NCBI GenBank assembly: GCA_001310455.1
Contig: BAXG01000042.1
Location: 1 to 46,127 of the forward strand
DNA from: Photobacterium sp. JCM 19050
GTDB lineage: Bacteria > Pseudomonadota > Gammaproteobacteria > Enterobacterales > Vibrionaceae
Direction: 5' to 3'
DNA: 46,127 nucleotides
Position 1 is the first letter of the stretch, and each line of letters opens with the position of its first letter. Shown here one piece after another: positions 38,753 through 46,127 of the stretch. The notes under the pieces were generated by a model that saw nothing but the letters and a program-made list of their open reading frames with translations, did not search any database and had not been told where the DNA came from. Position numbers and translations under genes: made by a program.

Positions 38753-39360
38753 GTGACGAGATTACACATTGTTAGGCACGGTCAGACTGTCTGGAACCTG
38801 GAGCATCGAATGCAAGGTCGCGAAGATTCTCCCTTACGGAAAAAGGCAGGGAGCAGGCGAAAAGAGCGCGGGAAAAACTTGAACGGTTCAGTTTCAGTGC
38901 CGCGTATTCCAGTTGCAGCGGCCGTGCAATGGAAACTGCAGATATCCTGCTGAAAAACCGGGATATGGAAGCCGTTCCTGATGCCGGGCTGATGGAAATT
39001 GCCCTCGGGGAATATGAAGGCCGGCAGGTGAGTGAAATCAGAACAACCGTACCCGGAGCGATGGAGAACTTTTTCGAAAGACCGGATATGTTTGTTGCCG
39101 ATGGCGGCGAGAGTTTTGAACAATTGATTGCCCGGGCATGGCAGTCTTTAAATGCCATTGCAGAGCGTCATTCGGGAGAAGATGTGCTTGTGGTCACACA
39201 TTGTGCATTCATCAAAGCATTCCTGAGCCATATCCAAGGACTCAGCCTCCGGGAGTTCTGGCATCCACCGATGGTTGAAAATTGCTCTCATACCATCGTT
39301 GTAAAGAAAAGCGACGGGAATTTCGAAATCGAACAATATGCAGGATTGCTTGACTGGTAA
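38753..39360 (+). CDS. histidine phosphatase (phosphoglycerate mutase-like), one frame break
   Basis: About 202 residues after repair. The phosphohistidine motif is LHIVRHGQT (His9 in VRHGQ), the second Arg is in CSGRAMETA, the acid is in LMEIALGEYEG, and the second His is in VVTHCAFIK. Members of this size (GpmB, CobC or PhoE types) dephosphorylate small phosphoesters; which one is unclear. The break at 38831-38835 is repaired by one base, most simply C in a CCCC run, restoring SPLTEKGREQAKRA. An AAGGATAAGAAA stretch precedes the GTG start. Divergent from the two-component operon. Confidence 0.85.
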
Positions 39361-39370
39361 GTGGAACGAA

Positions 39371-39400
39371 GACTTGCCGGCTCACACCTGCTGGCAAGTC
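39371..39400 (+). terminator. hairpin after the histidine phosphatase gene
   Basis: The arms GACTTGCC (39371-39378) and GGCAAGTC (39393-39400) pair perfectly with a 14-base loop; a weak ATTTAT tail follows. Confidence 0.55.
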
Positions 39401-39494
39401 ATTTATCACCCAGAAATTTTCTTGTGTTACAAGGTGATCCGGCTCAATTTCCCCTGAATGCCTATACTCATTAATAGACATATCGTTATGAGTT

Positions 39495-40477
39495 GTGGTG
39501 CCTATGGTGTTGAGATGTTTGCTGCTCCTGCTTGTCGGTGTTCAACCGGTCTTTGCCTCCAATACAACGTTTACTACCACCTTTGAGAACGACAGCTTCT
39601 TTCCGGAAGACCAAAACTACACTGGCGGTCTGTTTTTATCCCTCGATTTTGCTGACTACAACTGGTTTGACTCTCTTCAGGGAGCCGCACCGCCTGACGG
39701 TTTAGGTGCTGATGCTCGTCCTGCTTGGGAGGGAATTAAACTGGGCATCTCCCAGATGATCTGGACTCCGCAGTATCTCGGTATGACTCAACCGATGCCT
39801 GAAGATCGCCCATACTCGGGTGTGTTGAGCTTTGATTTCGGCGGCTACAGGATGTCAGAGACTTATGCGCAGAAGGTGTCGCTGCATCTTGGCGTGACAG
39901 GCCCCAATTCAGGGGCTGACAGCGTTCAACAGTTTATTCATGACATGCTTGATCATACATATCCTCAAGGTTGGCACACCCAGACAGCACATTCCCTGGT
40001 GGTTGATGTGGATGCTGAATATCAAAAGAGGGTTTTTCGTTACAAGAACATATTTGATATCACTCTGGGTGCAACTTGAGGTTGGGGACGTTTTGGCGAA
40101 ATGCCGGCACGGCGGTGATGCTTCGTTTTAGTCATCATCTCGATACCACCACGGGGACACAAGGCTGGGATAAAGGAAAGTATATTGATGCTGCCGGACT
40201 TACCTCTGCCAAAGGAGGGTTTGTGTTTCTGTTTGCAGAAATGCACCGTCAGTTTTATGACCAAACTATTCAGGGAACCCGGGACGATTCTGCTTCTTCA
40301 GTGACTCTGAGGAAAGATCGATATTCAATGGGGGGTGGGGCTGTCTGGTTCAGGCCAAATTGGGGATTGAGTGCATCTGTTATTTACTCAGTACCAGATT
40401 ACAGAGAAGACTGGAATGACCGCTATATTTTTGGGTCATTGACGCTGTTTTGGCGACAGCACGATTCCCGCGGTTAA
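39495..40477 (+). CDS. LpxR-like lipid A deacylase (DUF2219 family), one frame break
   Basis: Outer-membrane beta-barrel enzyme of the family that removes the 3'-acyloxyacyl group of lipid A. About 327 residues after repair. The signal peptide ends at about residue 21 (PVFA-S). The mature start FTTTFENDSFFPEDQNYTGGLFLS is the family hallmark (Asn/Asp and Thr active-site region), followed by EDRPYSGVLSFDFGGY and the His-bearing LHLGVTGPNSGAD block. The end alternates short hydrophobic strands. The break at 40069-40071 (GGTGGCAAC read as GGTGCAAC) is repaired by one G and restores TLGGNLRLGTFWRNAG. GTG at 39495 or ATG at 39504 could be the start. Confidence 0.85.
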
Positions 40478-40798
40478 GCTATCCTTTCTGCACACTGTGC
40501 CGCGTCACCGACGGCGGCATGTCTATTCAAACCGGATAAATAACTGTTTATTGTTGTGACTTGGCGGTTATAGGCCGGCCTGATATCAGACGGTTTAAAT
40601 GGTAACAGTTCGTTTCTGAAACGGCTTTTTGTGAAGGATCGTCACGGGTGTGAGCGCAAATTGGCCGGATTTGGTACAAAAAATAGAAATATGCAGTTCA
40701 TGCATAGATAAAATTCCAATGTTTCATTTTATTCATGCGAAAAGTATGGATACACTCGTTACATCATATCGCTTTACGCAACCAGCGGAGAAATAAGC
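40478..40798. other. intergenic region upstream of acuI
   Basis: About 320 bases without a gene. It holds two small inverted repeats: CGTTTC-T-GAAACG at 40611-40623 and ATGCA-5-TGCAT at 40691-40705. Either could be an operator. GGAG lies 9 bases before the acuI start. Confidence 0.4.
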
Positions 40799-41779
40799 AT
40801 GTTTAAGGCTTTGGTACTGGAACAGGAAGATAAAAAAACTCTGGCATCTATCCAAACGTTGGAAGAATCCCAACTGCCGGAAGGTGATGTTCTGGTGGAA
40901 GTTGATTACACGTCCCTGAACTACAAAGACGGACTGGCGATTACAGGCAAAGGCAAAATTGTACGCCAATTCCCAATGGTACCGGGTATCGACCTGGTTG
41001 GCCGCGTACTTGAATCTTCTGACAACCGTTACCAGGCCGGAGACGAAGTTGTACTGACCGGCTGGGGTGTAGGCGAAGGTCACTGGGGTGGCATGGCGGA
41101 GAAAGCGCGCCTGAAAGCTGATTGGCTGGTGCCACTGCCGAAAGGTCTGGAAGCCATCAATGCAATGAAAATCGGTACTGCGGGACTGACTGCGATGCTG
41201 TGCGTACAAGCGCTGGTGGATGCTGGCGTTAAACCGGGTGCAGGTGAAGTCTTGGTGACCGGTGCAAGTGGTGGTGTAGGTTCTGTGGCTGTGACCCTGC
41301 TTTCCAAGCTGGGATATGACGTTGCTGCAGTAACTGGCCGCGTAGAAGAAAACGGCCCACTGCTGAAAGCGTTGGGTGCAAGCCGCATTATTGACCGTAC
41401 AGAATTCGAAGAACCTGCTCGCCCATTGGAAAAGCAAATCTGGGCTGGCGCTGTAGATACAGTGGGTAGCAAAGTGCTGGCAAAAGTATTGGCGCAGGTT
41501 GATTACAATGGTGCGGTTGCAGCATGTGGTCTGGCGGGCGGCTTTGACCTACCAACCACAGTGATGCCATTTATCCTCCGCAATGTGAGCCTGCTGGGTG
41601 TTGACTCTGTGAGTTGTCCGTTCGACAAGCGCCAAAAAGCGTGGGCTAAACTGGTTGAACTGCTGCCTGCAAGCTATTTTGAACAGGCATGTCAGCTGAT
41701 CTCCCTGGATCAAGTGGCGGAGTTCGCTGAAGCCATCACTTGCGGTAAAGTAACCGGTCGCGTGGTGATCAAGCCGTAA
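40799..41779 (+). CDS. acuI: AcuI/YhdH-family NADPH-dependent acryloyl-CoA reductase
   Basis: This 326-residue medium-chain reductase without zinc ligands reduces acryloyl-CoA to propanoyl-CoA, detoxifying acrylate arising from DMSP or other sources. Family marks are VDYTSLNYKDGLAITGKG (about 36-53), the PMVPGIDLVGRV strand, the NADPH loop GASGGVGSVAV (about 155-165) with AAVTGR behind it, and the conserved DSVSCPFDKRQKAW near the end. Full length and intact. No other DMSP-cleavage gene is in the window, so its role here may be general acrylate or enone detoxification as proposed for YhdH. A strong terminator follows. Confidence 0.92.
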   Translation: MFKALVLEQEDKKTLASIQTLEESQLPEGDVLVEVDYTSLNYKDGLAITGKGKIVRQFPMVPGIDLVGRVLESSDNRYQAGDEVVLTGWGVGEGHWGGMAEKARLKADWLVPLPKGLEAINAMKIGTAGLTAMLCVQALVDAGVKPGAGEVLVTGASGGVGSVAVTLLSKLGYDVAAVTGRVEENGPLLKALGASRIIDRTEFEEPARPLEKQIWAGAVDTVGSKVLAKVLAQVDYNGAVAACGLAGGFDLPTTVMPFILRNVSLLGVDSVSCPFDKRQKAWAKLVELLPASYFEQACQLISLDQVAEFAEAITCGKVTGRVVIKP

Positions 41780-41796
41780 TAAATTCCAATTCCTAA

Positions 41797-41828
41797 AACG
41801 CCGGCTAAAAAAGCCGGCCGTTTTTTTT
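41797..41828 (+). terminator. terminator of acuI
   Basis: The arms CCGGCT and AGCCGG, extended by ACG/CCGT with one bulge, are followed by eight T. Confidence 0.85.
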
Positions 41829-41864
41829 CGTTATTTGAATACCAGTTGGATTGTTTTTCTGCTG

Positions 41865-42806
41865 TTATGCCAACCCCATATCGTGGATACGCTTGTCAAT
41901 GAGCTTTCCGCACTCTTCTTTAATCAATGTTCTCAGCCAAACCTGTGCCGGGGAATGTTCACAGCGTGGATGCCAGATCAGTGAATATTCAAATGGCCGG
42001 AAATCAAACGGCAGACTCTTGATGACCATATCGTGCTTGTCTGCGACCAGATAGGCGAGATCAGCCGGAACAGTAATAATTAACGGCATACTGTCGACAA
42101 TCGCCAGAGCGGCTTCCAAGTGGTAGGCTCGAAGGGCCATTTTGCGTTCCGGATAGCCCCGTAATGCACCGTCAATCAGCGCTTTTACACCGTCGCTGAT
42201 GGCAATCATGGCGTGAGGATAGGCAAGGTAGTCTTCCAGCGTCATGGGTTTGTCCGCCAACGGATGGTGGCGGGAGAGCATACAAAACACACTGACAAGG
42301 CCCAGTTTGGCATGCTGCAATGGATCGACCGGGCCGGTAGGGCGACAGATTGCCATGTCACAGCCATCGGAAGTGAGCTGGTTCAGCAAATGGTCGTGTT
42401 GCAGCGGCGGAAACTCAAGCGAAATCTTCGGTGCTTCGGAGTAAATGCGTTGCAAGGCAAACGGCAAGATTGTCTGCATGGCATAGTCAGTGGTTGCAAT
42501 CAGAAAGCGCTGCTCGCAGTTATACGGTTCGAAATCACTTGGCGTTAAAAGGCTCCGCATGGCTTCCAGTGGTTCATGGAGTGCATCATTTAACGCTCTC
42601 GCTCGCTCAGTGGGAATGAGCTTGTGACCTTGCCGGGTAAACAACGGGTCTTTCAATAGCTCGCGTAAGCGACCAAGCACCCGGCTCATAGCGGATTGTG
42701 AGAGGTTAAGACGCACGGCAGCTTTACTTACGCTGTTTTCTTCCAGCAAGACCTTCAATGCGACCAGCAGGTTAAGATCGCGTCGGTAAATTTCTTCCAG
42801 CTCCAT
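41865..42806 (-). CDS. LysR-family transcriptional regulator
   Basis: This 313-residue regulator has the winged helix NLLVALKVLLEENSVSKAA at its N-terminus, with recognition helix LNLSQSAMSRVLGRLRELL. A LysR_substrate effector domain follows (about 95-300). I start it at MELEEIYRRDLNLL (42806); the frame is open upstream to 42854, but that would put an unusual lysine-rich extension before the domain. It converges on acuI and diverges from nanM across about 200 bases, so nanM is the most likely target. Inducer unknown. Frame intact. Confidence 0.88.
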   Translation of the reverse strand: MELEEIYRRDLNLLVALKVLLEENSVSKAAVRLNLSQSAMSRVLGRLRELLKDPLFTRQGHKLIPTERARALNDALHEPLEAMRSLLTPSDFEPYNCEQRFLIATTDYAMQTILPFALQRIYSEAPKISLEFPPLQHDHLLNQLTSDGCDMAICRPTGPVDPLQHAKLGLVSVFCMLSRHHPLADKPMTLEDYLAYPHAMIAISDGVKALIDGALRGYPERKMALRAYHLEAALAIVDSMPLIITVPADLAYLVADKHDMVIKSLPFDFRPFEYSLIWHPRCEHSPAQVWLRTLIKEECGKLIDKRIHDMGLA

Positions 42807-43003
42807 ATGGTTTTTCTTCTTAATAGCCAGATAAGCATTATGCTGCATCCTCACTCACACACAAAGCTGCGGAGTAAATCACATCCAATAAATATGCTCT
42901 GATGAAGAATTTCTACTATGTGATCAGTTGCAATAAAAATAATTTTCATAAAACCTATTTTACTTCTGTTTCTTGCTTGCTGAACTTTACCAGGAGAACC
43001 GAA

Positions 43004-44172
43004 ATGAAAAGGAAAAGCGCTATTAAATCAGTTGTTTCTGTAAGCGGAGTGTTAACTGCGATGATTGGTGCATCTGCGGCAATTGCCTCGGAACAATGGC
43101 CGGACTTACCGGCGGGCGTCAAAAATGGTGTCGGCGTAAAAGCCGGAGATGTGCTTTACGTCGGTCTGGGTTCTGCTGGCCAATTATTTTACGCGTTGGA
43201 TTTAAAAGACCGTAAAGCGGGTTGGAAAAAAATGGCGGACTTCAGTGGTCCGGCCCGCAGCGGTGCGACAGCAAGTATCTCAGATGGAAAGATTTTCATC
43301 TTCGGCGGCTCAGGTATGGAAACCGCCAGTGCGAAATCTCCTGTTATTTTTGACTCCGTTTACAGCTACGACATTGATGAAAACCGGTGGGAAAGAGAAG
43401 AAACCCAAGCGCCCGTCGGTTTGTTGGGCGCAACTTCCCACACATTGGATGATGGAGAAATTGTCTTCTTCGGCGGTTACAACAAGCAGGTTTTTGATAA
43501 GTACCTGGCTGATGTGATGTCTGTGGATGCGAAGAAAGAACCTGAAAAATGGAATGACATTGTAAATGGTTTTATGGGCCAGCTTCCTCAAGGGTACAAA
43601 TGGAACCAGGAAGTGCTTGCTATTCTCCCGAAAACAACTCCTGGTATTCGAAAGGTAAAGCGCCGTATTTGCCTAATTGTGGTGCCGCAATTGTGGCGGA
43701 TGATGATTCCGTTACATTAGTGAGCGGCGAGGTAAAACCGGGTCTTCGTACAGATGAAGTGAAAACAGCAAAGTTTGATGACGATACGGTGTGGTGGCGC
43801 ACAGACTCTGCTTTACCGACACCGAAAGGCCAAAAACTCCAGGAAGGTGTGGCCGGCGCATTTGCAGGCAAAATCGGGGATGTTCTGCTGGTGGCAGGCG
43901 GTGCCAATTTCCATGGTGCTAGAGCGCAGTTTGATGGCGGTGAACCTTTTGCCCACAAAGGGTTGGGTAAGGCATATAACCCGGAAATTTACCTGATGGA
44001 AAACCGGGAATGGAAACAGGCTAATAATCTGCCGAAAGGTATTGCTTACGGTGCGTCATTTACCCTGAAAGAGGGTGTTTTGGTTGTGGGCGGTGAAGAC
44101 GCAAGTGGTAAGGCGTTGAATGATGTTTACTTACTGACTTTGGATGACAACAAAGTTGGGGTACTGAATTAA
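43004..44172 (+). CDS. nanM: N-acetylneuraminate epimerase-like kelch protein, one frame break
   Basis: Periplasmic six-bladed kelch mutarotase that speeds conversion of alpha to beta sialic acid. After repair 389 residues. Signal peptide to about residue 29 (AIAS-E). Kelch blades are visible as KIFIFGGSGM, EIVFFGGYNK, DVLLVAGGANF and VLVVGGEDA. The late block FAHKGLGKAYNPEIYLME...GIAYGASF matches NanM closely. The frame breaks at 43619-43620; one base (G giving LGYS, or T/C giving LAYS) joins NQEVL to YSPENNSWY. The ATG at 43004 has AGGAGAA upstream. No other sialic-acid genes are nearby. A terminator follows. Confidence 0.87.
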
Positions 44173-44202
44173 ATGATAAGCAATGCTTGATTGCCTCCTT
44201 TC

Positions 44203-44227
44203 ACGGGCCATTTGTGGCCCGTTTTTT
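44203..44227 (+). terminator. terminator of nanM
   Basis: The arms ACGGGCCA (44203-44210) and TGGCCCGT (44215-44222) enclose TTTG and run into six T. It also lies at the end of the convergent EAL gene. Confidence 0.88.
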
Positions 44228-44238
44228 CAGGCACGAAT

Positions 44239-45987
44239 TTAGACCGGTGCCAAGACTGCTTCATTCGAATGATAATAGTGTACTGCGTGACCATCGCCGC
44301 TGGATTTTGCACGGTGTTTTGCTTTGCTGGCTTCAGAAGCAACCTCATGATGTGAATGACACCTTGAAAGTATGGGGTTAATCACGCCGATCGCGATGCC
44401 GAGCAAAGGGAAAAACTCTGTCGTACCAGAGCGGCTTGTCGCTCGGATTCCGCCGGCTTGTCGGTGTTCTTCGTTGTAAAACTGAGTGATGCCGGCCCTG
44501 AATCTGTCCAGAATGTACTGGCAGAGTTGCCGCCAGTCTGACTCATTATTGAACACAGCTACAAAGTCATCACCACCGACATGTCCCACAAAAACCCCTT
44601 GCGGAGTAAGAAGGCTGTCTAACAAAGCGCCGACCCACTGTATTACCTTGTCACCTTCGGCGTATCCGTATACATCGTTGTACGGTTTGAAATTGTTCAG
44701 GTCGAAGTAGGCGACATAAAAGTCTTCACTGGCGCTGAGATGTTTATCGATTGCTTTATAAATAGGGACGTTACCGGGCAACAGGGTGAGGGGATTGGCA
44801 TACCTGGCGTGCATTAACCGGTTTTCAGTGATGGTATGGAGCAGGCTATGTACTGAGACCAAGCCAAAATACTGCTTTTCCTGAGTCACAATAAAATGCT
44901 GTTGCTGGGATTCCTGGTCATTGCGTGACGTGACCATGGTACTTACCTCATCCAGGGCTTCTTGCCAGTCAACAATGACGGGGTTTTTATCCATTGCCTC
45001 ACCAATACTTTCCGCTGCATAGAGCGCCCGTCCATACACCCTGGAAAATATTTCCATGACCTTAGCGCGTCGTGCAAGGCCGACAGGCACACCTTTGTCG
45101 GTAACCGGGATTGAGAGCAAGTTGGGCTCAGCCAGAAAGCGTTCATAAACCTGCTCTACCCGAACGCTCAATTCCACCGGAGTGGCAGACCGTGCAAGCG
45201 TGCCGATGCTTATACTGTGTTGCCGTCTGGCCGGCTGGGATTCCATGGTAAGGAGCCCGGACAGATATTGGTTGTCTATGCGGTCCGGTACACCCAGAAG
45301 AAAACCCTGACCATACTTCACGCCCATTCGCTGTAATTGGCGCAGTTCTTCAGGTTTTTCGATTCCTTCGGCAATAACTTCAGAGAGCGTATTTCGGGCT
45401 AAATCGACAATCGATTGCACAAATTCCCGTTTTACCGGCTCAAGATGAATATCCTGGACAAAATAGCGGTCAATTTTGACAAAATCAGGCTTAACCCCGG
45501 CCCACACTTTCAACCCGGATGAACCGCTTCCCAGATCGTCGAGGGCTATCTGGAATCCGGCTTCCTTGATGAGTTCCGCCCGCTCCACGATCAGATTTAC
45601 TTCCTGGTATTGATGCTGCTCAGAAAGTTCGATAACCAGTTTCTGTGGGGGAATGTTGTAACGCTCAACAAGCTTGAGAAGGATAGTAGTGACACCGGTC
45701 ACCGACATCAGGGTTTCCGGGGCAATATTGAGGAATATCAGACCACGATGCTGATTTTCACTGGCAGTAGAAAGGGTGTTTTCCAGGCAACAGATATCAA
45801 GCTCGGCTGACATGCCCTGATGTTTGGCTTCAGTGAACAGGCTCAGGGGCGTTTGCAGCGGGTGGTTCATAGGACCACGTGCTAACGCCTCATATCCGAT
45901 TATCTGATTGTGCTGGATATCCGCAATTTGTTGGAAGTAAGAAACAACCAATTTTTCACGAATGATTTCATCAAGTGTTTGTTGCAT
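44239..45987 (-). CDS. EAL-CBS-GGDEF cyclic-di-GMP signalling protein
   Basis: Cytoplasmic protein of 582 residues in the order EAL (about 1-245), CBS pair (about 255-390), GGDEF (about 405-555). The EAL domain has all key residues: GYEALARG, LNIAPETL, VIELSE, LDDLGSG, VKIDRYF, IAEGIE and GQGFLLG, so it should hydrolyse c-di-GMP. The GGDEF site reads VGGDDFVAVF; the second acidic residue is Asp, which is uncommon, so cyclase activity is doubtful and the domain may only bind GTP. CBS domains could sense adenine nucleotides. GGGAGC lies 9 bases before the ATG. No membrane segment. Frame intact. Confidence 0.9.
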   Translation of the reverse strand: MQQTLDEIIREKLVVSYFQQIADIQHNQIIGYEALARGPMNHPLQTPLSLFTEAKHQGMSAELDICCLENTLSTASENQHRGLIFLNIAPETLMSVTGVTTILLKLVERYNIPPQKLVIELSEQHQYQEVNLIVERAELIKEAGFQIALDDLGSGSSGLKVWAGVKPDFVKIDRYFVQDIHLEPVKREFVQSIVDLARNTLSEVIAEGIEKPEELRQLQRMGVKYGQGFLLGVPDRIDNQYLSGLLTMESQPARRQHSISIGTLARSATPVELSVRVEQVYERFLAEPNLLSIPVTDKGVPVGLARRAKVMEIFSRVYGRALYAAESIGEAMDKNPVIVDWQEALDEVSTMVTSRNDQESQQQHFIVTQEKQYFGLVSVHSLLHTITENRLMHARYANPLTLLPGNVPIYKAIDKHLSASEDFYVAYFDLNNFKPYNDVYGYAEGDKVIQWVGALLDSLLTPQGVFVGHVGGDDFVAVFNNESDWRQLCQYILDRFRAGITQFYNEEHRQAGGIRATSRSGTTEFFPLLGIAIGVINPILSRCHSHHEVASEASKAKHRAKSSGDGHAVHYYHSNEAVLAPV

Positions 45988-46127
45988 TGGAACTTGCTCC
46001 CTTTCCGCAAGAATATCAGCCCCAAGACAATTGTTTAATTTATGGTTACTTGATGAACAATTAATGACAAACCGGAGAAAAAGAAAGGGATATGCATAAA
46101 GACATTCATGTATTCAGATGCTTATAT

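Noticed and set aside
40733..41437. Long open frame opposite acuI (minus strand)
   Set aside because: Shadow of acuI; composition (many Gln, Phe, His) is typical of antisense reading.
3421..43620. Programmed ribosomal frameshifting as the cause of the breaks
   Set aside because: There are no recurrent slippery heptamers, no stimulatory structures, and the affected genes are unrelated housekeeping and accessory genes. Frequent consensus errors explain it more simply.

Overview
The window looks like chromosome from a marine gammaproteobacterium, most likely Vibrionaceae (a Grimontia/Enterovibrio-like genome is my best guess). The evidence is the zwf-pgl-gnd operon, yejABEF, an AcuI/YhdH reductase, a TorS/TorR-like pair, EAL-CBS-GGDEF and BLUF proteins, and an intergenic repeat of a type I associate with Vibrio genomes. 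I recognise about 40 protein genes and no tRNA, rRNA, CRISPR array or insertion sequence.

Layout: (1) 1-4.8 kb: exported trypsin-like protease, PEP-CTERM-type N-acyltransferase, LonB-like protease. (2) 4.8-9.4 kb: an uncharacterised PP-loop ATPase facing a tightly overlapping operon for surface glycan building and decoration (pyruvyl transferase, sulfotransferase, GT2 glycosyltransferase), then a small coiled-coil protein. (3) 9.5-16.7 kb: pepT, an ABM-fold protein, the oxidative pentose phosphate operon zwf-pgl-gnd, and D-lactate dehydrogenase behind a Crp/Fnr-type site. (4) 16.7-20 kb: TetR regulator, EamA exporter, two glutathione S-transferases. (5) 20.2-25.8 kb: the yejABEF peptide importer. 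(6) 26.2-30 kb: diguanylate cyclase, LpxH-like phosphoesterase, small MscS channel, BLUF blue-light protein. (7) 30-38.6 kb, all on the minus strand: OmpR-type regulator, TorS-like hybrid kinase, FrcBCA-type sugar importer, a second periplasmic binding protein and a nucleoside hydrolase, plausibly one sense-import-use module. (8) 38.7-46.1 kb: histidine phosphatase, LpxR-like lipid A deacylase, acuI, LysR regulator, nanM, EAL-CBS-GGDEF protein.

The most striking global feature is that 19 of about 40 genes are split by 26 frame breaks. Every break is repaired by adding one base (two in ldhA), almost always to a short run of G or C, and nearly all the restored bases can be read as G on the coding strand. 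Apart from the breaks these genes have full family length, intact catalytic residues and no other decay. I therefore annotate them as full-length genes with probable consensus errors and give each break position; automatic pipelines would call them pseudogenes. No obviously new defence or mobile system is present. The best candidates for new biology are the PP-loop protein beside the glycan operon and the two-component/second-binding-protein/FrcBCA module.
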